NCBI GenBank assembly: GCA_036503555.1
Contig: DASXWQ010000051.1
Location: 62,001 to 126,000, forward strand
Direction: 5' to 3'
DNA: 64,000 nt
Origin: Actinocatenispora sp036503555
GTDB taxonomy: Bacteria > Actinomycetota > Actinomycetes > Mycobacteriales > Micromonosporaceae
Shown here: piece after piece, positions 7,965 to 16,510 of the stretch
How positions within the stretch are numbered: position 1 is the stretch's first letter
Layout: the number at the start of each line of letters is the position of its first letter
Notes under the pieces: model-generated
What the model was told of the DNA's origin: nothing
The model's input: only the letters and a program-made list of their open reading frames with translations
Database searches by the model: none
Made by a program: the position numbers and the translations under genes

Positions 7965-8067
7965 CACACCACCCAGTCTGTGCAGGGTCATGCCCTATTT
8001 AGGTCGTGCCGAAACTATCCGGTCACCCTGGTTGCCGTCAATCTGAGCGCGGCATCGGGGTGGGGTA

Positions 8068-8096
8068 TTGACCAGGGTGTTCACGCCTGTTTAGTG
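8068..8096 (+). promoter_or_regulatory. Candidate promoter of the sugar ABC operon
   Basis: TTGACC at 8068-8073 and TTAGTG at 8091-8096 are separated by 17 bp, a reasonable vegetative-type promoter about 115 bp upstream of the binding-protein start. The rest of the divergent intergenic stretch 7992-8209 holds no gene. A sequence-only call without experimental support. Confidence 0.45.
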
Positions 8097-8209
8097 TCTG
8101 ACGAGATTTGAGCCACGACCGTAATTTGGCCGCTCGGCCGCCGCGGTCGAGGTCCTGGGGAGCGAGCAAGCGTGAGCGCCGGTGGTCCCGGCGAGCGAGG
8201 AGTTCACAC

Positions 8210-9481
8210 ATGCGGTGGGGCAAGACGACCGCCCTGGTTGCCGCCGGTGCGCTGGCGCTGTCCGCGCTGGCCGCCTGCGGCTCCGGCGGCGACGCCAAGG
8301 TACCGAGCGACCCGAGCAAGGTCTCGGGCACGGTCACGATGTGGATCTACCCGATCAACCAGAACATCGAGAACACCTGGTGGAAGTCGAAGGTCGCGGC
8401 CTTCAAGAAGAAGTACTCCAAGGTCGACGTCAAGGTCGTCGTCCAGCCCTGGGCGAACCGGGACGAGCAGCTCACCACGGCCATCGCCGGTGGTAAGGGC
8501 CCGGACGTCGTCTACCTGATCCCCGACCAGGTCCCGCAGTACGCCAACACCGGCGCGCTCGCCGACGTCACCGACGTGGTCGCGAAGGACAAGGCGGACT
8601 TCCGGTCCAACGCCCTGGACGCGATGAGCTACCAGGACAAGCTGTACGGCGTACCGATGCTCATGTCGGTGACCACCACGCTGGCGAACAAGAACCTGCT
8701 GAAGAAGGCCGGCATCGCGGCACCGCCGACCACGTGGGACGAGGCGCTCGCCGACGGCGCGAAGCTCAAGGCCAAGGGCCTCTACCTGACCGACTACGTC
8801 GCCAGCCCGGACGCCACGCTGAACCAGACGTTCTACCCGTTCCTGTGGCAGGCCGGCGGTGACGTGCTGAGCAAGGACGGCAAGAAGGCCGCGTTCAACT
8901 CGCCGGCCGGGGTGAAGGCACTGAACTTCGTCAAGACCCTGGTGGACAAGGGGTACGTGCCGAAGGACAGCCTGACCGTCACGCCCAAGCCCGACCAGAG
9001 CGTGCTGTGCACCAACAAGGCCGCGATGGGTTTCGCCAGCGCCACCGCGGAGCTGACGATCTGCCCCGGGTACAAGGCGACCGACTGGCAGGCGGCCCCG
9101 CCGCTCAAGGAGACCACCTCGGTCGACTACGGCACGGTCGGCGGGCTGAGCGTGCTGTCCGGATCGAAGAACGCCGCGGCCGCGAAGGCGTGGGTCCAGT
9201 GGATCAGCTCGCCGACGCAGCTCAAGGCGTTCGACGTGGACCACGGGTACTCGTCGCCGCGGTCGTCGCAGGGCAACCTGCTCGCCGACCAGCCGCTGGT
9301 CGGCGACACCGAGAAGTACCTCGGTGACATGAAGACCGGTGTCACGAACGCCGCCGCACCGCGCCAGCTGATGGACGTCATCAAGCCGCACCTGCAGGCG
9401 GCGCTGCTCGGCAAGGTGAGCGTCAAGCAGGCGCTGGCCGACGCCGAGAAGGACGCCAACGAGCAGTTGGCCCGGGGCTGA
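8210..9481 (+). CDS. Sugar ABC transporter substrate-binding lipoprotein (family 1)
   Basis: This 423-residue protein starts at ATG 8210 with GAGGAG upstream. It has a lipoprotein signal MRWGKTTALVAAGALALSAL ending in the lipobox LAAC, followed by a family 1 solute-binding fold (MWIYPINQN near the mature start, GPDVVYLIPDQ). It would capture a sugar or oligosaccharide outside the membrane and hand it to the two permeases downstream. A strong hairpin right after the stop should make this gene more highly expressed than the permeases. The sugar is not identifiable; the neighbouring aminotransferase and aldolase genes hint at an amino- or keto-sugar. Confidence 0.92.
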   Translation: MRWGKTTALVAAGALALSALAACGSGGDAKVPSDPSKVSGTVTMWIYPINQNIENTWWKSKVAAFKKKYSKVDVKVVVQPWANRDEQLTTAIAGGKGPDVVYLIPDQVPQYANTGALADVTDVVAKDKADFRSNALDAMSYQDKLYGVPMLMSVTTTLANKNLLKKAGIAAPPTTWDEALADGAKLKAKGLYLTDYVASPDATLNQTFYPFLWQAGGDVLSKDGKKAAFNSPAGVKALNFVKTLVDKGYVPKDSLTVTPKPDQSVLCTNKAAMGFASATAELTICPGYKATDWQAAPPLKETTSVDYGTVGGLSVLSGSKNAAAAKAWVQWISSPTQLKAFDVDHGYSSPRSSQGNLLADQPLVGDTEKYLGDMKTGVTNAAAPRQLMDVIKPHLQAALLGKVSVKQALADAEKDANEQLARG

Positions 9482-9487
9482 CGCCTG

Positions 9488-9533
9488 AGAGGCTGTTGGG
9501 GGACCGCTCGATCGAACGCCCCCAACAGCCTCT
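9488..9533 (+). terminator. Strong hairpin between binding protein and permease genes
   Basis: A perfect 15-bp stem (AGAGGCTGTTGGGGG at 9488-9502 pairs with 9519-9533) encloses a 16-base loop. It starts seven bases after the binding-protein stop codon and has no U-tract. It probably stops part of the transcripts or protects the 3' end of the binding-protein message, giving the usual excess of binding protein over permeases. Confidence 0.8.
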
Positions 9534-9626
9534 GGCCGCCGCCCGGCCACCACGTCGGGCGGCGGCACCCTGTCGTACGACGCGGGAGTCGTGCGGCGCA
9601 CGTTGGTACGACGCGAGGAGCAGCAG

Positions 9627-10556
9627 ATGACGAGCCAGACCGTGCCGCGCAGCGAGGCGGCCGGTGGGAGGGAACGGCCGCGGAAGTCCCGCTTCAGCCG
9701 GCTTCGCCGGTCGGGGAGCGGGATCGCGTTGCTGTTCGTCGCGCCGTACCTGCTGCTGTTCGTGCTGTTCCGGATCGTGCCGACGATCGCCGGGATGCTG
9801 CTGAGCCTGGCGAAGTACCAGATCACCGGGATCGTCGAGTGGCGGGGCCTGGAGAACTTCCAGCGGCTGTTCGGCGACTCGCTGTTCTGGAACGCGCTGC
9901 GGGTGACCGCGGTGTACACGGTGATCGCGGTGCCGCTGACGCTGATCGTGGCGCTCGTGATGGCGCAGCTGTGCGCCAGGTCGATCCGCGGCATCAAGAT
10001 CTACCGCGCGCTCTACTTCCTGCCGGTCATCACGAGCCTCGTCACCACCGGCGTCATCTGGCAATGGCTGTACGCCGAGCACGGCCCGCTCAACGCGTTG
10101 TTCGGCCTGATCGGCGTCGGGCCGGTGCCGTGGCTGTCGTCCGGTGCCATGGTGCTGCCGTCGCTGTCGCTGCTGTCGGTCTGGACCCGCTTCGGGTACG
10201 ACATGCTCATCCTGCTCGCCGGCCTGCTGGCGATCCCGAAGGAGTACACCGAGGCGGCGATGATCGACGGTGCCTCGGCGTGGCAACGGTTCTGGCGGAT
10301 CACGGTGCCGCAGCTGAAACCGGCGCTGTTCTTCGTGGTGATCCTGGAGCTGGTGCAGTCGTTCCAGGTCTTCGACGTCATCTACGTGATGACCGGCGGC
10401 GGTCCGGTGCGGTCCAGCTACTCGCTCGTCTTCTTCGTCTACGACCAGGGCTTCCACTACTTCGACTTCGGGTACGCGAGCGCCGCCGGTGTCGTCCTGT
10501 TCGCCATCACGCTGATCGTGTCGCTGGTCCAGCGCCGACTGTTCCGGGAGGACTGA
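9627..10556 (+). CDS. Sugar ABC transporter permease (MalF/UgpA type)
   Basis: This 309-residue inner-membrane protein has about six transmembrane segments, starting with the hydrophobic stretch IALLFVAPYLLLFVLF. The EAA loop that contacts the ATPase reads EYTEAAMIDGASAWQRFWRI. ATG 9627 is chosen because GAGGAG lies just upstream; an in-frame start 12 codons earlier lacks one. It pairs with the next permease. No ATPase gene is in the cluster, so a shared MsiK-type ATPase encoded elsewhere is expected, as in streptomycetes. Confidence 0.92.
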   Translation: MTSQTVPRSEAAGGRERPRKSRFSRLRRSGSGIALLFVAPYLLLFVLFRIVPTIAGMLLSLAKYQITGIVEWRGLENFQRLFGDSLFWNALRVTAVYTVIAVPLTLIVALVMAQLCARSIRGIKIYRALYFLPVITSLVTTGVIWQWLYAEHGPLNALFGLIGVGPVPWLSSGAMVLPSLSLLSVWTRFGYDMLILLAGLLAIPKEYTEAAMIDGASAWQRFWRITVPQLKPALFFVVILELVQSFQVFDVIYVMTGGGPVRSSYSLVFFVYDQGFHYFDFGYASAAGVVLFAITLIVSLVQRRLFRED

Positions 10557-10559
10557 GGT

Positions 10560-11402
10560 ATGTCCACTGTTGACCGCGGTGCCCGGATGTCCCGTCGCAG
10601 CAGGCGCAAGCTGTGGGCGCACCTGCCGCTGGCGCTGGTCGCGCTGCTCACGATCTTCCCGTTCTACGCGATGGTCGTGCTGTCGCTGCGCAAGGGCCAG
10701 TCGCTGTCGCTGCCGGACGCGCTGCTGCCGTTCCACGTCAACTTCGGCGCGTACGCCGACGTGCTGGCACACGCCCAGGTGCTGCGCTGGATGTTCAACA
10801 CCGCGCTGTACTCGGTCGTCAGCGTCGTGCTGGTGCTGCTGTTCGCGTCGTTCGCCGCGTACGCGTTCGCGAAGAAGCGGTTCTTCGGCCGCAACGTCAT
10901 GTTCTGGACGCTGCTCGCGACGCTGATGGTGCCGTACCACCTGACGCTGATCCCGCAGTTCATCCTCATCTCGAAGATGGGCGGACTGGACAGCTACTGG
11001 GGCCTGATCGTGCCGACGCTGGCGAACACGCAGGCGCTGTTCCTGATGCGGCAGTTCATCATGGGCATCCCGGACGAGCTGATCGAGGCGGCCCGGATCG
11101 ACGGCGCCGGCGAGATCCGGCTGTTCTGGCAGATCGTGCTGCCGCAGACCAAGCCGATCCTCGCCACCCTCGGCGTGTTCGTCTTCCTGTGGCACTGGAA
11201 CGACTTCCTCTGGCCGCTCGTCGCGACCCGCTCGCCGGACCACTACGTGCTCACCGTCGGCCTCAACAGCCTCCAGGCGCAGGACTCGTCGTTGACCGTG
11301 ACGATGGCCGCCGCGGTTCTCACGTTCCTGCCGATCCTGCTCGTGTACGTGCTGCTGCAACGGCACTTCGTCCGCGGCGTGGCCACCAGCGGACTGAAGT
11401 GA
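10560..11402 (+). CDS. Sugar ABC transporter permease (MalG/UgpE type)
   Basis: This 280-residue permease has about six membrane segments and the EAA loop ELIEAARIDGAGEIRLFWQI. ATG 10560 lies three bases after the previous stop and is preceded by GGACTGAGG. An in-frame ATG nine codons later is possible. The first codons, ATGTCCACTGTTGAC, are one base off the TCCACWGTGGA word found throughout the window. It forms the membrane channel with the upstream permease. Confidence 0.92.
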   Translation: MSTVDRGARMSRRSRRKLWAHLPLALVALLTIFPFYAMVVLSLRKGQSLSLPDALLPFHVNFGAYADVLAHAQVLRWMFNTALYSVVSVVLVLLFASFAAYAFAKKRFFGRNVMFWTLLATLMVPYHLTLIPQFILISKMGGLDSYWGLIVPTLANTQALFLMRQFIMGIPDELIEAARIDGAGEIRLFWQIVLPQTKPILATLGVFVFLWHWNDFLWPLVATRSPDHYVLTVGLNSLQAQDSSLTVTMAAAVLTFLPILLVYVLLQRHFVRGVATSGLK

Positions 11403-11414
11403 GGTAGCGCGCCG

Positions 11415-12401
11415 ATGACCCGGATCCACCTGAGCCTGCCGCCGGAGCAGTACGACGAGTTCTTCACCGCCGAGCAGGGCGACCGGCTCGCGGCGCTCGG
11501 CGAGCTGAGCCGGGACGACCCGGCGCGCCGGTCGACCGCGGCCGAGCTGCTGGCGTACGACGTGGTCGTGACGGGGTGGGGATCGCCGCTGCTGCCGGCG
11601 GTCCCGCCGGCGCCGTCGGCGCTGCGGCTGGTCGCGCACGCCGCCGGCTCGGTACGCCACGTCGTGCCGGCCGGGCTGCTGGACCACGGTGTACGCGTGA
11701 CGCAGGCGGCGGCGGCGATGGCCGACGCGGTCGCCGAGTTCGCACTCACGTTGTGCCTCAACCTGTTGCGCAACATCCACACGTACGACCGGGCGATGTA
11801 CACCGGGGCGGACTGGTCGTCCCGGGAGTGGGGCGGGCTCGGCGGTGAGCTGCCGGCGCAGCGGGTCGGTGTGATCGGCGCCAGCCGTACCGGACGGTCG
11901 TTCGTGCGGATGGTGCGGGCGCTGGGCGCGGAGGTCACCGTGCACGACCCGTACCTGTCGGAGGCCGACGCGGCGGAGATGGGCGTCACCACGGTCGACC
12001 TGGCGGCGCTGCTGTCCGGCAGCGACGTGGTCGTCGTGCACGCGCCGGTGACCGCGGAGACGACCGGGATGCTCGGCGCCGCCGAACTCGCGCTGATCCG
12101 CGACGGCGGGATCCTCGTCAACACCGCCCGTTCCGCGGTGCTCGACGAGCGGGCGCTCACCGCCGAGCTCGTGTCGGGCCGGCTGCGCGCCGGGCTCGAC
12201 GTGTTCGACGTGGAGCCGCTACCGGCCGGCCATCCGTTGCTGCACCTGCCGAACGTGATCGTCACCCCGCACGAGGCCGGCGCCAGCGTGCAGTCGCGCG
12301 AGGCGCAGGGCCGGATCACGGTCGACGAGATCGAGCGTTTCCTTGCCGGACAACCACTCCGGCACGAAGTGACCCGGAACCGATACGACCACCTTGCCTG
12401 A
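11415..12401 (+). CDS. D-isomer-specific 2-hydroxyacid dehydrogenase
   Basis: This 328-residue NAD(P)-dependent enzyme interconverts a 2-keto acid and its D-2-hydroxy acid. The nucleotide motif is VGVIGASRTGRSFVRM. The catalytic Arg is in VNTARS, the Glu in DVFDVEPLP and the His in VTPHEAGAS. It sits 12 bases after the permease gene and is presumably co-transcribed. With the DHDPS-like and epimerase genes across the divergent promoter, it would fit a pathway passing through a sugar-derived keto acid; the substrate is inferred only. Confidence 0.9.
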   Translation: MTRIHLSLPPEQYDEFFTAEQGDRLAALGELSRDDPARRSTAAELLAYDVVVTGWGSPLLPAVPPAPSALRLVAHAAGSVRHVVPAGLLDHGVRVTQAAAAMADAVAEFALTLCLNLLRNIHTYDRAMYTGADWSSREWGGLGGELPAQRVGVIGASRTGRSFVRMVRALGAEVTVHDPYLSEADAAEMGVTTVDLAALLSGSDVVVVHAPVTAETTGMLGAAELALIRDGGILVNTARSAVLDERALTAELVSGRLRAGLDVFDVEPLPAGHPLLHLPNVIVTPHEAGASVQSREAQGRITVDEIERFLAGQPLRHEVTRNRYDHLA

Positions 12402-12421
12402 ACCCCCCTGGAGGGCACACG

Positions 12422-14422
12422 ATGCGCCGTAGAACACTGCTGTCGACGGTGCCGGCGGCGATCGGCGCCGCGGCGCTGGTACGCCCGGGGCCGGCGGCGG
12501 CCGCCTCGACCGGCCTGACCGACCTCGGCGTACCACTGGCCGACGTGCTGCTGATCGGCGGCGCGACGGGCCGCGGCGACGACGGATCGACCTGGCTCTG
12601 GTCGGCGTCGTCCGGTACGCCGGCGCACCTCAACGCGATCGATCCGTTGACGGGCAAGGCGGTCCTGTCGCTGGATCTGCCCGGCGCCGGCGGTGGGTAC
12701 GCGGTGCGCACCGCCGACGACGGCACCGTCTACGTCGGCACGTACGCCAACGGGCACCTGTACCGGCGGAAGCCCGGCGCGGACGCGGTGGAGGACCTCG
12801 GTCAGGTCCTGCCGAACGAGACGTACGTGCAGGCGCTGGCGATCGACACCGACGGCATCGTGTACGGCGCGACGATCGGCACCGGCCGGGCCTTCAGCTT
12901 CGACCCGGCGACCGGGAAGATCCGCGACTACGGTCAGCTCGTCGCCGGCATCACGTACGCCCAGGCGATCGCCTGCGCCAACGGCAAGGTGTACGTCGGC
13001 ACCGGGCAGGTGGCGCACCTGATCGAGCTGGACCCGGTTTCCGGTGCGATGACGGAGATCCCGGTGCCGGCGGAGACCGACCCGGCGCACAACGGCGTCT
13101 ACGACCTCAACGCGTACGACGGCCGGGTGTACGTGCGGATCGGCGGCGCCTCGGACGCGCCGCTGTGCGTGTACGACATCGCGGCGGGCGCCTTCACCGA
13201 CACCGTCGAGCACGCGTCGGGGCTGAACGTCTCGGCGCCCGGCCCGGACGGCGCGGTCTACTTCACCGTCATGAACGGCACCAGTGGTGTGCTGTCGGCG
13301 TACCGGCCGGACACGAAGACCGTGACGCCGGTCGGGCCGAGCTTCACCGGACGCATCCTCAACAACCGCGGCATCGGCTGGGCGACGCTCGCCGACCCGG
13401 ACTGGCCGGGTCAGACGCTCGTCGGCCTGATGTGGCGCGGCCAGCTCTTCCGGTACAACCCGACGACGGGCAAGAGCGACGTCCGGGACACCGACGTACG
13501 CCGGGAGCCGATCCCGATCCTGTCGCTCGCCGCGTCCGCCGGCGTGGTGTACGCCGGTGGCTTCCTCAACGGCGGTCTGTCCACAGTGGACGGGGCGACC
13601 ATCACGTTCCACCGGTTCGCGCAGCTGGAGTCGATCGAGCCGGCCGACGACGGCACGCTCTGGCTCGGCGCGTACCCGGGGTCCCGGCTCTACCACTACG
13701 ATCCGGCGAAGCCGTGGAGCAGCCCGGAGTACGACCCGGGGCCGGCCGGCACGCCCGACAACCCGGTCCGGGCGGCCGATCTGACGCCGCAGCACCAGAA
13801 CCGCGGCAAGGCGATCGCGTTCGTCGGCAGCCGGGTCTACCTCGGCACGGCGGCCGACATCACGACCCTTCAGGGCCAGCTCGTCAGCTACGACCCGGCG
13901 ACGGGGACGACCGAGACGTTCGAGCCGGTCACCGACTCCAGCGTGGTGTCGCTGACCGCGCTGGGCACCCGGCTGTTCGGCGGCACGTCGATCTTCAACT
14001 CGTACTCGCAGCCCACGCCGACGCAGGACGCGGGCCGGCTGTTCGCCTGGGACACCCGCGGCAAGAAGGTGCGGTGGCAGACCACACCGGTGGCCGGCGC
14101 GCCGCAGGTGACCGTCCTCGCGCACGGCGGCCTGCTCTACGGCGTCGCCGACGGGACCGTGTTCGCCGCCGATCCCGGCACCGGGCGCGTGCTGGTACGA
14201 AAGGAACTCCACGCGGCGACCGGATCGGTGGCGCAGCGGCTGGTCCGGGCCGGCGGCACGCTCTACGCGCTCGTGCAGGGCCGCTACCTGTACCGGATCA
14301 CGGCCGGCCGGTTCGCCGTACGGCTGGTGCTCGACCACGCGGCGACCGCGCTGGCCGCCGACGGCGGCACGCTCTACCTCGCCGACGGCCCGACGCTCTA
14401 CCGCTTCACCCCGGGCCGGTGA
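12422..14422 (+). CDS. Secreted beta-propeller protein with Tat-like signal
   Basis: This 666-residue protein begins MRRRTLLSTVPAAIGAAALV and has an Ala-rich cleavage region near residue 27, typical of Tat export. The mature part is built from repeated blades with GTVYVGTYANG, GKVYVGTGQ and LYHYDPA-type strands, like PQQ/YncE/Kelch-like propellers. No catalytic motif is evident. It lies 20 bases after the hydroxyacid dehydrogenase and is the last gene of the transporter operon, so it may bind or process the sugar polymer outside the cell. A polysaccharide lyase of propeller fold is a possible alternative. Confidence 0.75.
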   Translation: MRRRTLLSTVPAAIGAAALVRPGPAAAASTGLTDLGVPLADVLLIGGATGRGDDGSTWLWSASSGTPAHLNAIDPLTGKAVLSLDLPGAGGGYAVRTADDGTVYVGTYANGHLYRRKPGADAVEDLGQVLPNETYVQALAIDTDGIVYGATIGTGRAFSFDPATGKIRDYGQLVAGITYAQAIACANGKVYVGTGQVAHLIELDPVSGAMTEIPVPAETDPAHNGVYDLNAYDGRVYVRIGGASDAPLCVYDIAAGAFTDTVEHASGLNVSAPGPDGAVYFTVMNGTSGVLSAYRPDTKTVTPVGPSFTGRILNNRGIGWATLADPDWPGQTLVGLMWRGQLFRYNPTTGKSDVRDTDVRREPIPILSLAASAGVVYAGGFLNGGLSTVDGATITFHRFAQLESIEPADDGTLWLGAYPGSRLYHYDPAKPWSSPEYDPGPAGTPDNPVRAADLTPQHQNRGKAIAFVGSRVYLGTAADITTLQGQLVSYDPATGTTETFEPVTDSSVVSLTALGTRLFGGTSIFNSYSQPTPTQDAGRLFAWDTRGKKVRWQTTPVAGAPQVTVLAHGGLLYGVADGTVFAADPGTGRVLVRKELHAATGSVAQRLVRAGGTLYALVQGRYLYRITAGRFAVRLVLDHAATALAADGGTLYLADGPTLYRFTPGR

Positions 14423-14473
14423 GTTCCACCACTTGATCGTCGGGCGGCCCTGCGTGGCTGGAAGTCTGGACCG

Positions 14474-15694
14474 GTGACTGCTTCCACCATGCAGGCCGCG
14501 CCGTACCCGGTGCTGCGCCGGGCCGCCCTGGCGACCGGGGGTGTCTTCGCGCTGTCCGGCGCGGTCTCGGCGACCTGGATCTCCCGACTCCCCGAGGTAC
14601 GCACCGCGCTGTCCGCCGACACCGGCTCGCTCGGCATCGCACTGCTCGGCAGCGCGGTCGGCTCGGTCGCCGCGGCGCCGCTGACCGGCCGGGTCGCGGC
14701 CCGGTTCGGCAGCCGTGTCGCGGTCGCCGGCTCGGTGCTCATCTGCATGGTCGGTCTGGTCGGCCTCGGCCTCGTGCATTCCGTCGTCGCGCTCGGCCTG
14801 ACGCTCGTGGTCTTCGGCTTCGGGTTCGGCTCGTGGGACGTGGCGATGAACATCCACGGCCACGGCGTCGAGGCCGCCGCCGGCCGCGCCTGGATGCCCC
14901 GGTACCACGCGGTCTGGAGCGTCGGCGGCTTCGTCGCGGCCGGCATCGGGTCCGCCGCGGCCGGCGCCCACCTGCCCGTACCGGCGCACTTCGTGATCGC
15001 CGCGGTCGTACTCGGGCTCGGCACGGTGGGGCTGCTGACCCTGTTCCTGCGCGACGGCCGCGGCGCCGCGCCGGCCGCCGGGACGGACACCCCGACGGTA
15101 CGGCCGACGGGCCGGATCCTGACGCTGCCGTTCCTGCTCATGGGCGCGGTGATGGCCTGCGCGACCCTGGTCGAGGGCGCCGCGTCGGACTGGCTCGGCA
15201 TCTACTTCAACGACGTACGGTCGGCCAGCCCGGCCGCCAGCTCCGCCGCGTTCACCGTGTTCGCCATCGCGATGGCGGGCAGCCGCGCCGCCGGCACCTG
15301 GACGATCGGCCGGCTCGGCCGCGCCCGCGCGGTCCGGCTGAGCGCGCTGCTCGCGATGGCCGGCGTCGTCGTGCTGCTGCTCTCGCCGGTCACCGCCGGT
15401 GCGTACGTCGGGGCGGCGATGTGGGGGCTCGGCACCGCGATCGTGTTCCCCGCGGTGATCAGCGCCGCCGGTGACACACCCGGCCGCTCCGCCGAGGCGA
15501 TCGCGCTCGTCACCCCGATCGGGTACACGGGCTTCCTCGTGGGGCCGCCACTGGTCGGCATGATCGCCCGGCAGGTCGGCCTCTCGCACGCGCTCTGGCT
15601 GATCGGCGGGCTCGCCGCGGTGATGGCGCTGCTCGCCGGCGTCACCCGGGAACGCACCCGCACCACGCCCGCCCCCGCGCCCGCCGACGTCTGA
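14474..15694 (+). CDS. MFS transporter
   Basis: This 406-residue protein starts at GTG 14474 and has about twelve hydrophobic segments. The fold matches sugar/drug MFS proteins of the YbjJ/FucP-like type (FALSGAVSATWISRLPEVR at the start, FGFGFGSWDVAMNIHGHGVE in the middle). It is probably an exporter or uptake carrier, with unknown substrate. It is separated by 51 bp from the propeller gene and is likely its own unit. The C-terminus is a short Pro/Ala tail. Confidence 0.85.
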   Translation: MTASTMQAAPYPVLRRAALATGGVFALSGAVSATWISRLPEVRTALSADTGSLGIALLGSAVGSVAAAPLTGRVAARFGSRVAVAGSVLICMVGLVGLGLVHSVVALGLTLVVFGFGFGSWDVAMNIHGHGVEAAAGRAWMPRYHAVWSVGGFVAAGIGSAAAGAHLPVPAHFVIAAVVLGLGTVGLLTLFLRDGRGAAPAAGTDTPTVRPTGRILTLPFLLMGAVMACATLVEGAASDWLGIYFNDVRSASPAASSAAFTVFAIAMAGSRAAGTWTIGRLGRARAVRLSALLAMAGVVVLLLSPVTAGAYVGAAMWGLGTAIVFPAVISAAGDTPGRSAEAIALVTPIGYTGFLVGPPLVGMIARQVGLSHALWLIGGLAAVMALLAGVTRERTRTTPAPAPADV

Positions 15695-15706
15695 CCGCGG
15701 CGCCGG

Positions 15707-16453
15707 TCAGGCGTCCGGGTGGGCCGCGTCGAGGGCGGCGGCGATCGCGGCCAACTCCGCCGGGCCGTACCGCGGGGCAAGGTCGGCGAGCAGGTGCTCC
15801 CGCGCCCAGCGGGTCGCGGGCGCCGGCACCCCGGCGAAGTCGGCCGCCTGCGCCCAGCCGTCGAACAACGCCGCCGCCACCGGGTCGCCGGCCAGCTCCC
15901 GAGCCGTCGGGTCGCCGGCCAGGATCGCCGCGGTACGCGCCCGATCGAGATCGGGATGACCGGCCGCCGTGTTCGCCCAGTCGAGTACCCCGGTCACCGC
16001 GCCGCCGGCGTCGACCAGCACGTTGAACGGGTGCAGGTCCAGGTGCAGCAGCCGGTCCCCGGCGTACGGGTCGGCCGGCGCGCGCGGCACCTCCGGCGGC
16101 GCCGGTACCGTCGCCAGCGTCCGGTACAGCGCGCCGCACGCCAGGCCCCGGCGCCGCGCGCCCGCCGGGTCCAGCCCGGTCAGGTCACCAGCCGGTACCC
16201 CGGGCAACCGGCGCAGCAGCAGCGCGCCGACCCCGTCGACCCGGGTGCTGTCGAGGATCTCCGGCACCGGGACCACCGTCGCCGCGGCGGCGTGCGCGGC
16301 CAGCTCGACCGCCAGGCGCTCCGGGCGTACCAGGCGGAGGACGGGACCGCCGGCGTCCCACGTCTGGCCGGTCGCGCCGGGCAGCCGCCGCAGCGTCTCG
16401 GGCGCCACGCCGAGCCGGGCCGCCGCCGTCAGGACCGTGCTCGGAACGCTCAT
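15707..16453 (-). CDS. Aminoglycoside-phosphotransferase-family (APH/kinase-like) protein
   Basis: This 248-residue protein carries the APH catalytic loop LLHLDLHPFNVLVD and the metal motif GVLDWANTAAGHPDLD. The family phosphorylates small hydroxylated substrates, including antibiotics, sugars and choline. The N-terminal lobe is short. Starting at ATG 16453, it is convergent with the MFS gene. Antibiotic resistance cannot be inferred, because most actinobacterial members have other or unknown substrates. Confidence 0.82.
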   Translation of the reverse strand: MSVPSTVLTAAARLGVAPETLRRLPGATGQTWDAGGPVLRLVRPERLAVELAAHAAAATVVPVPEILDSTRVDGVGALLLRRLPGVPAGDLTGLDPAGARRRGLACGALYRTLATVPAPPEVPRAPADPYAGDRLLHLDLHPFNVLVDAGGAVTGVLDWANTAAGHPDLDRARTAAILAGDPTARELAGDPVAAALFDGWAQAADFAGVPAPATRWAREHLLADLAPRYGPAELAAIAAALDAAHPDA

Positions 16454-16510
16454 CCCGCCATCCTGTCGTACCCGGGCGCTAGCGTGCGCCGCACGACGGG
16501 AGGAGTGCGG

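Noticed and set aside
11243..15589. A 1448-codon open frame on the minus strand across the permease, dehydrogenase, propeller and MFS genes
   Set aside because: It is a high-GC antisense shadow: Arg/Asp/Gly-rich, no domain, and opposite well-supported genes.
15707..16453. Aminoglycoside resistance gene
   Set aside because: Only the general APH fold is visible; many members act on other substrates and no resistance context exists.
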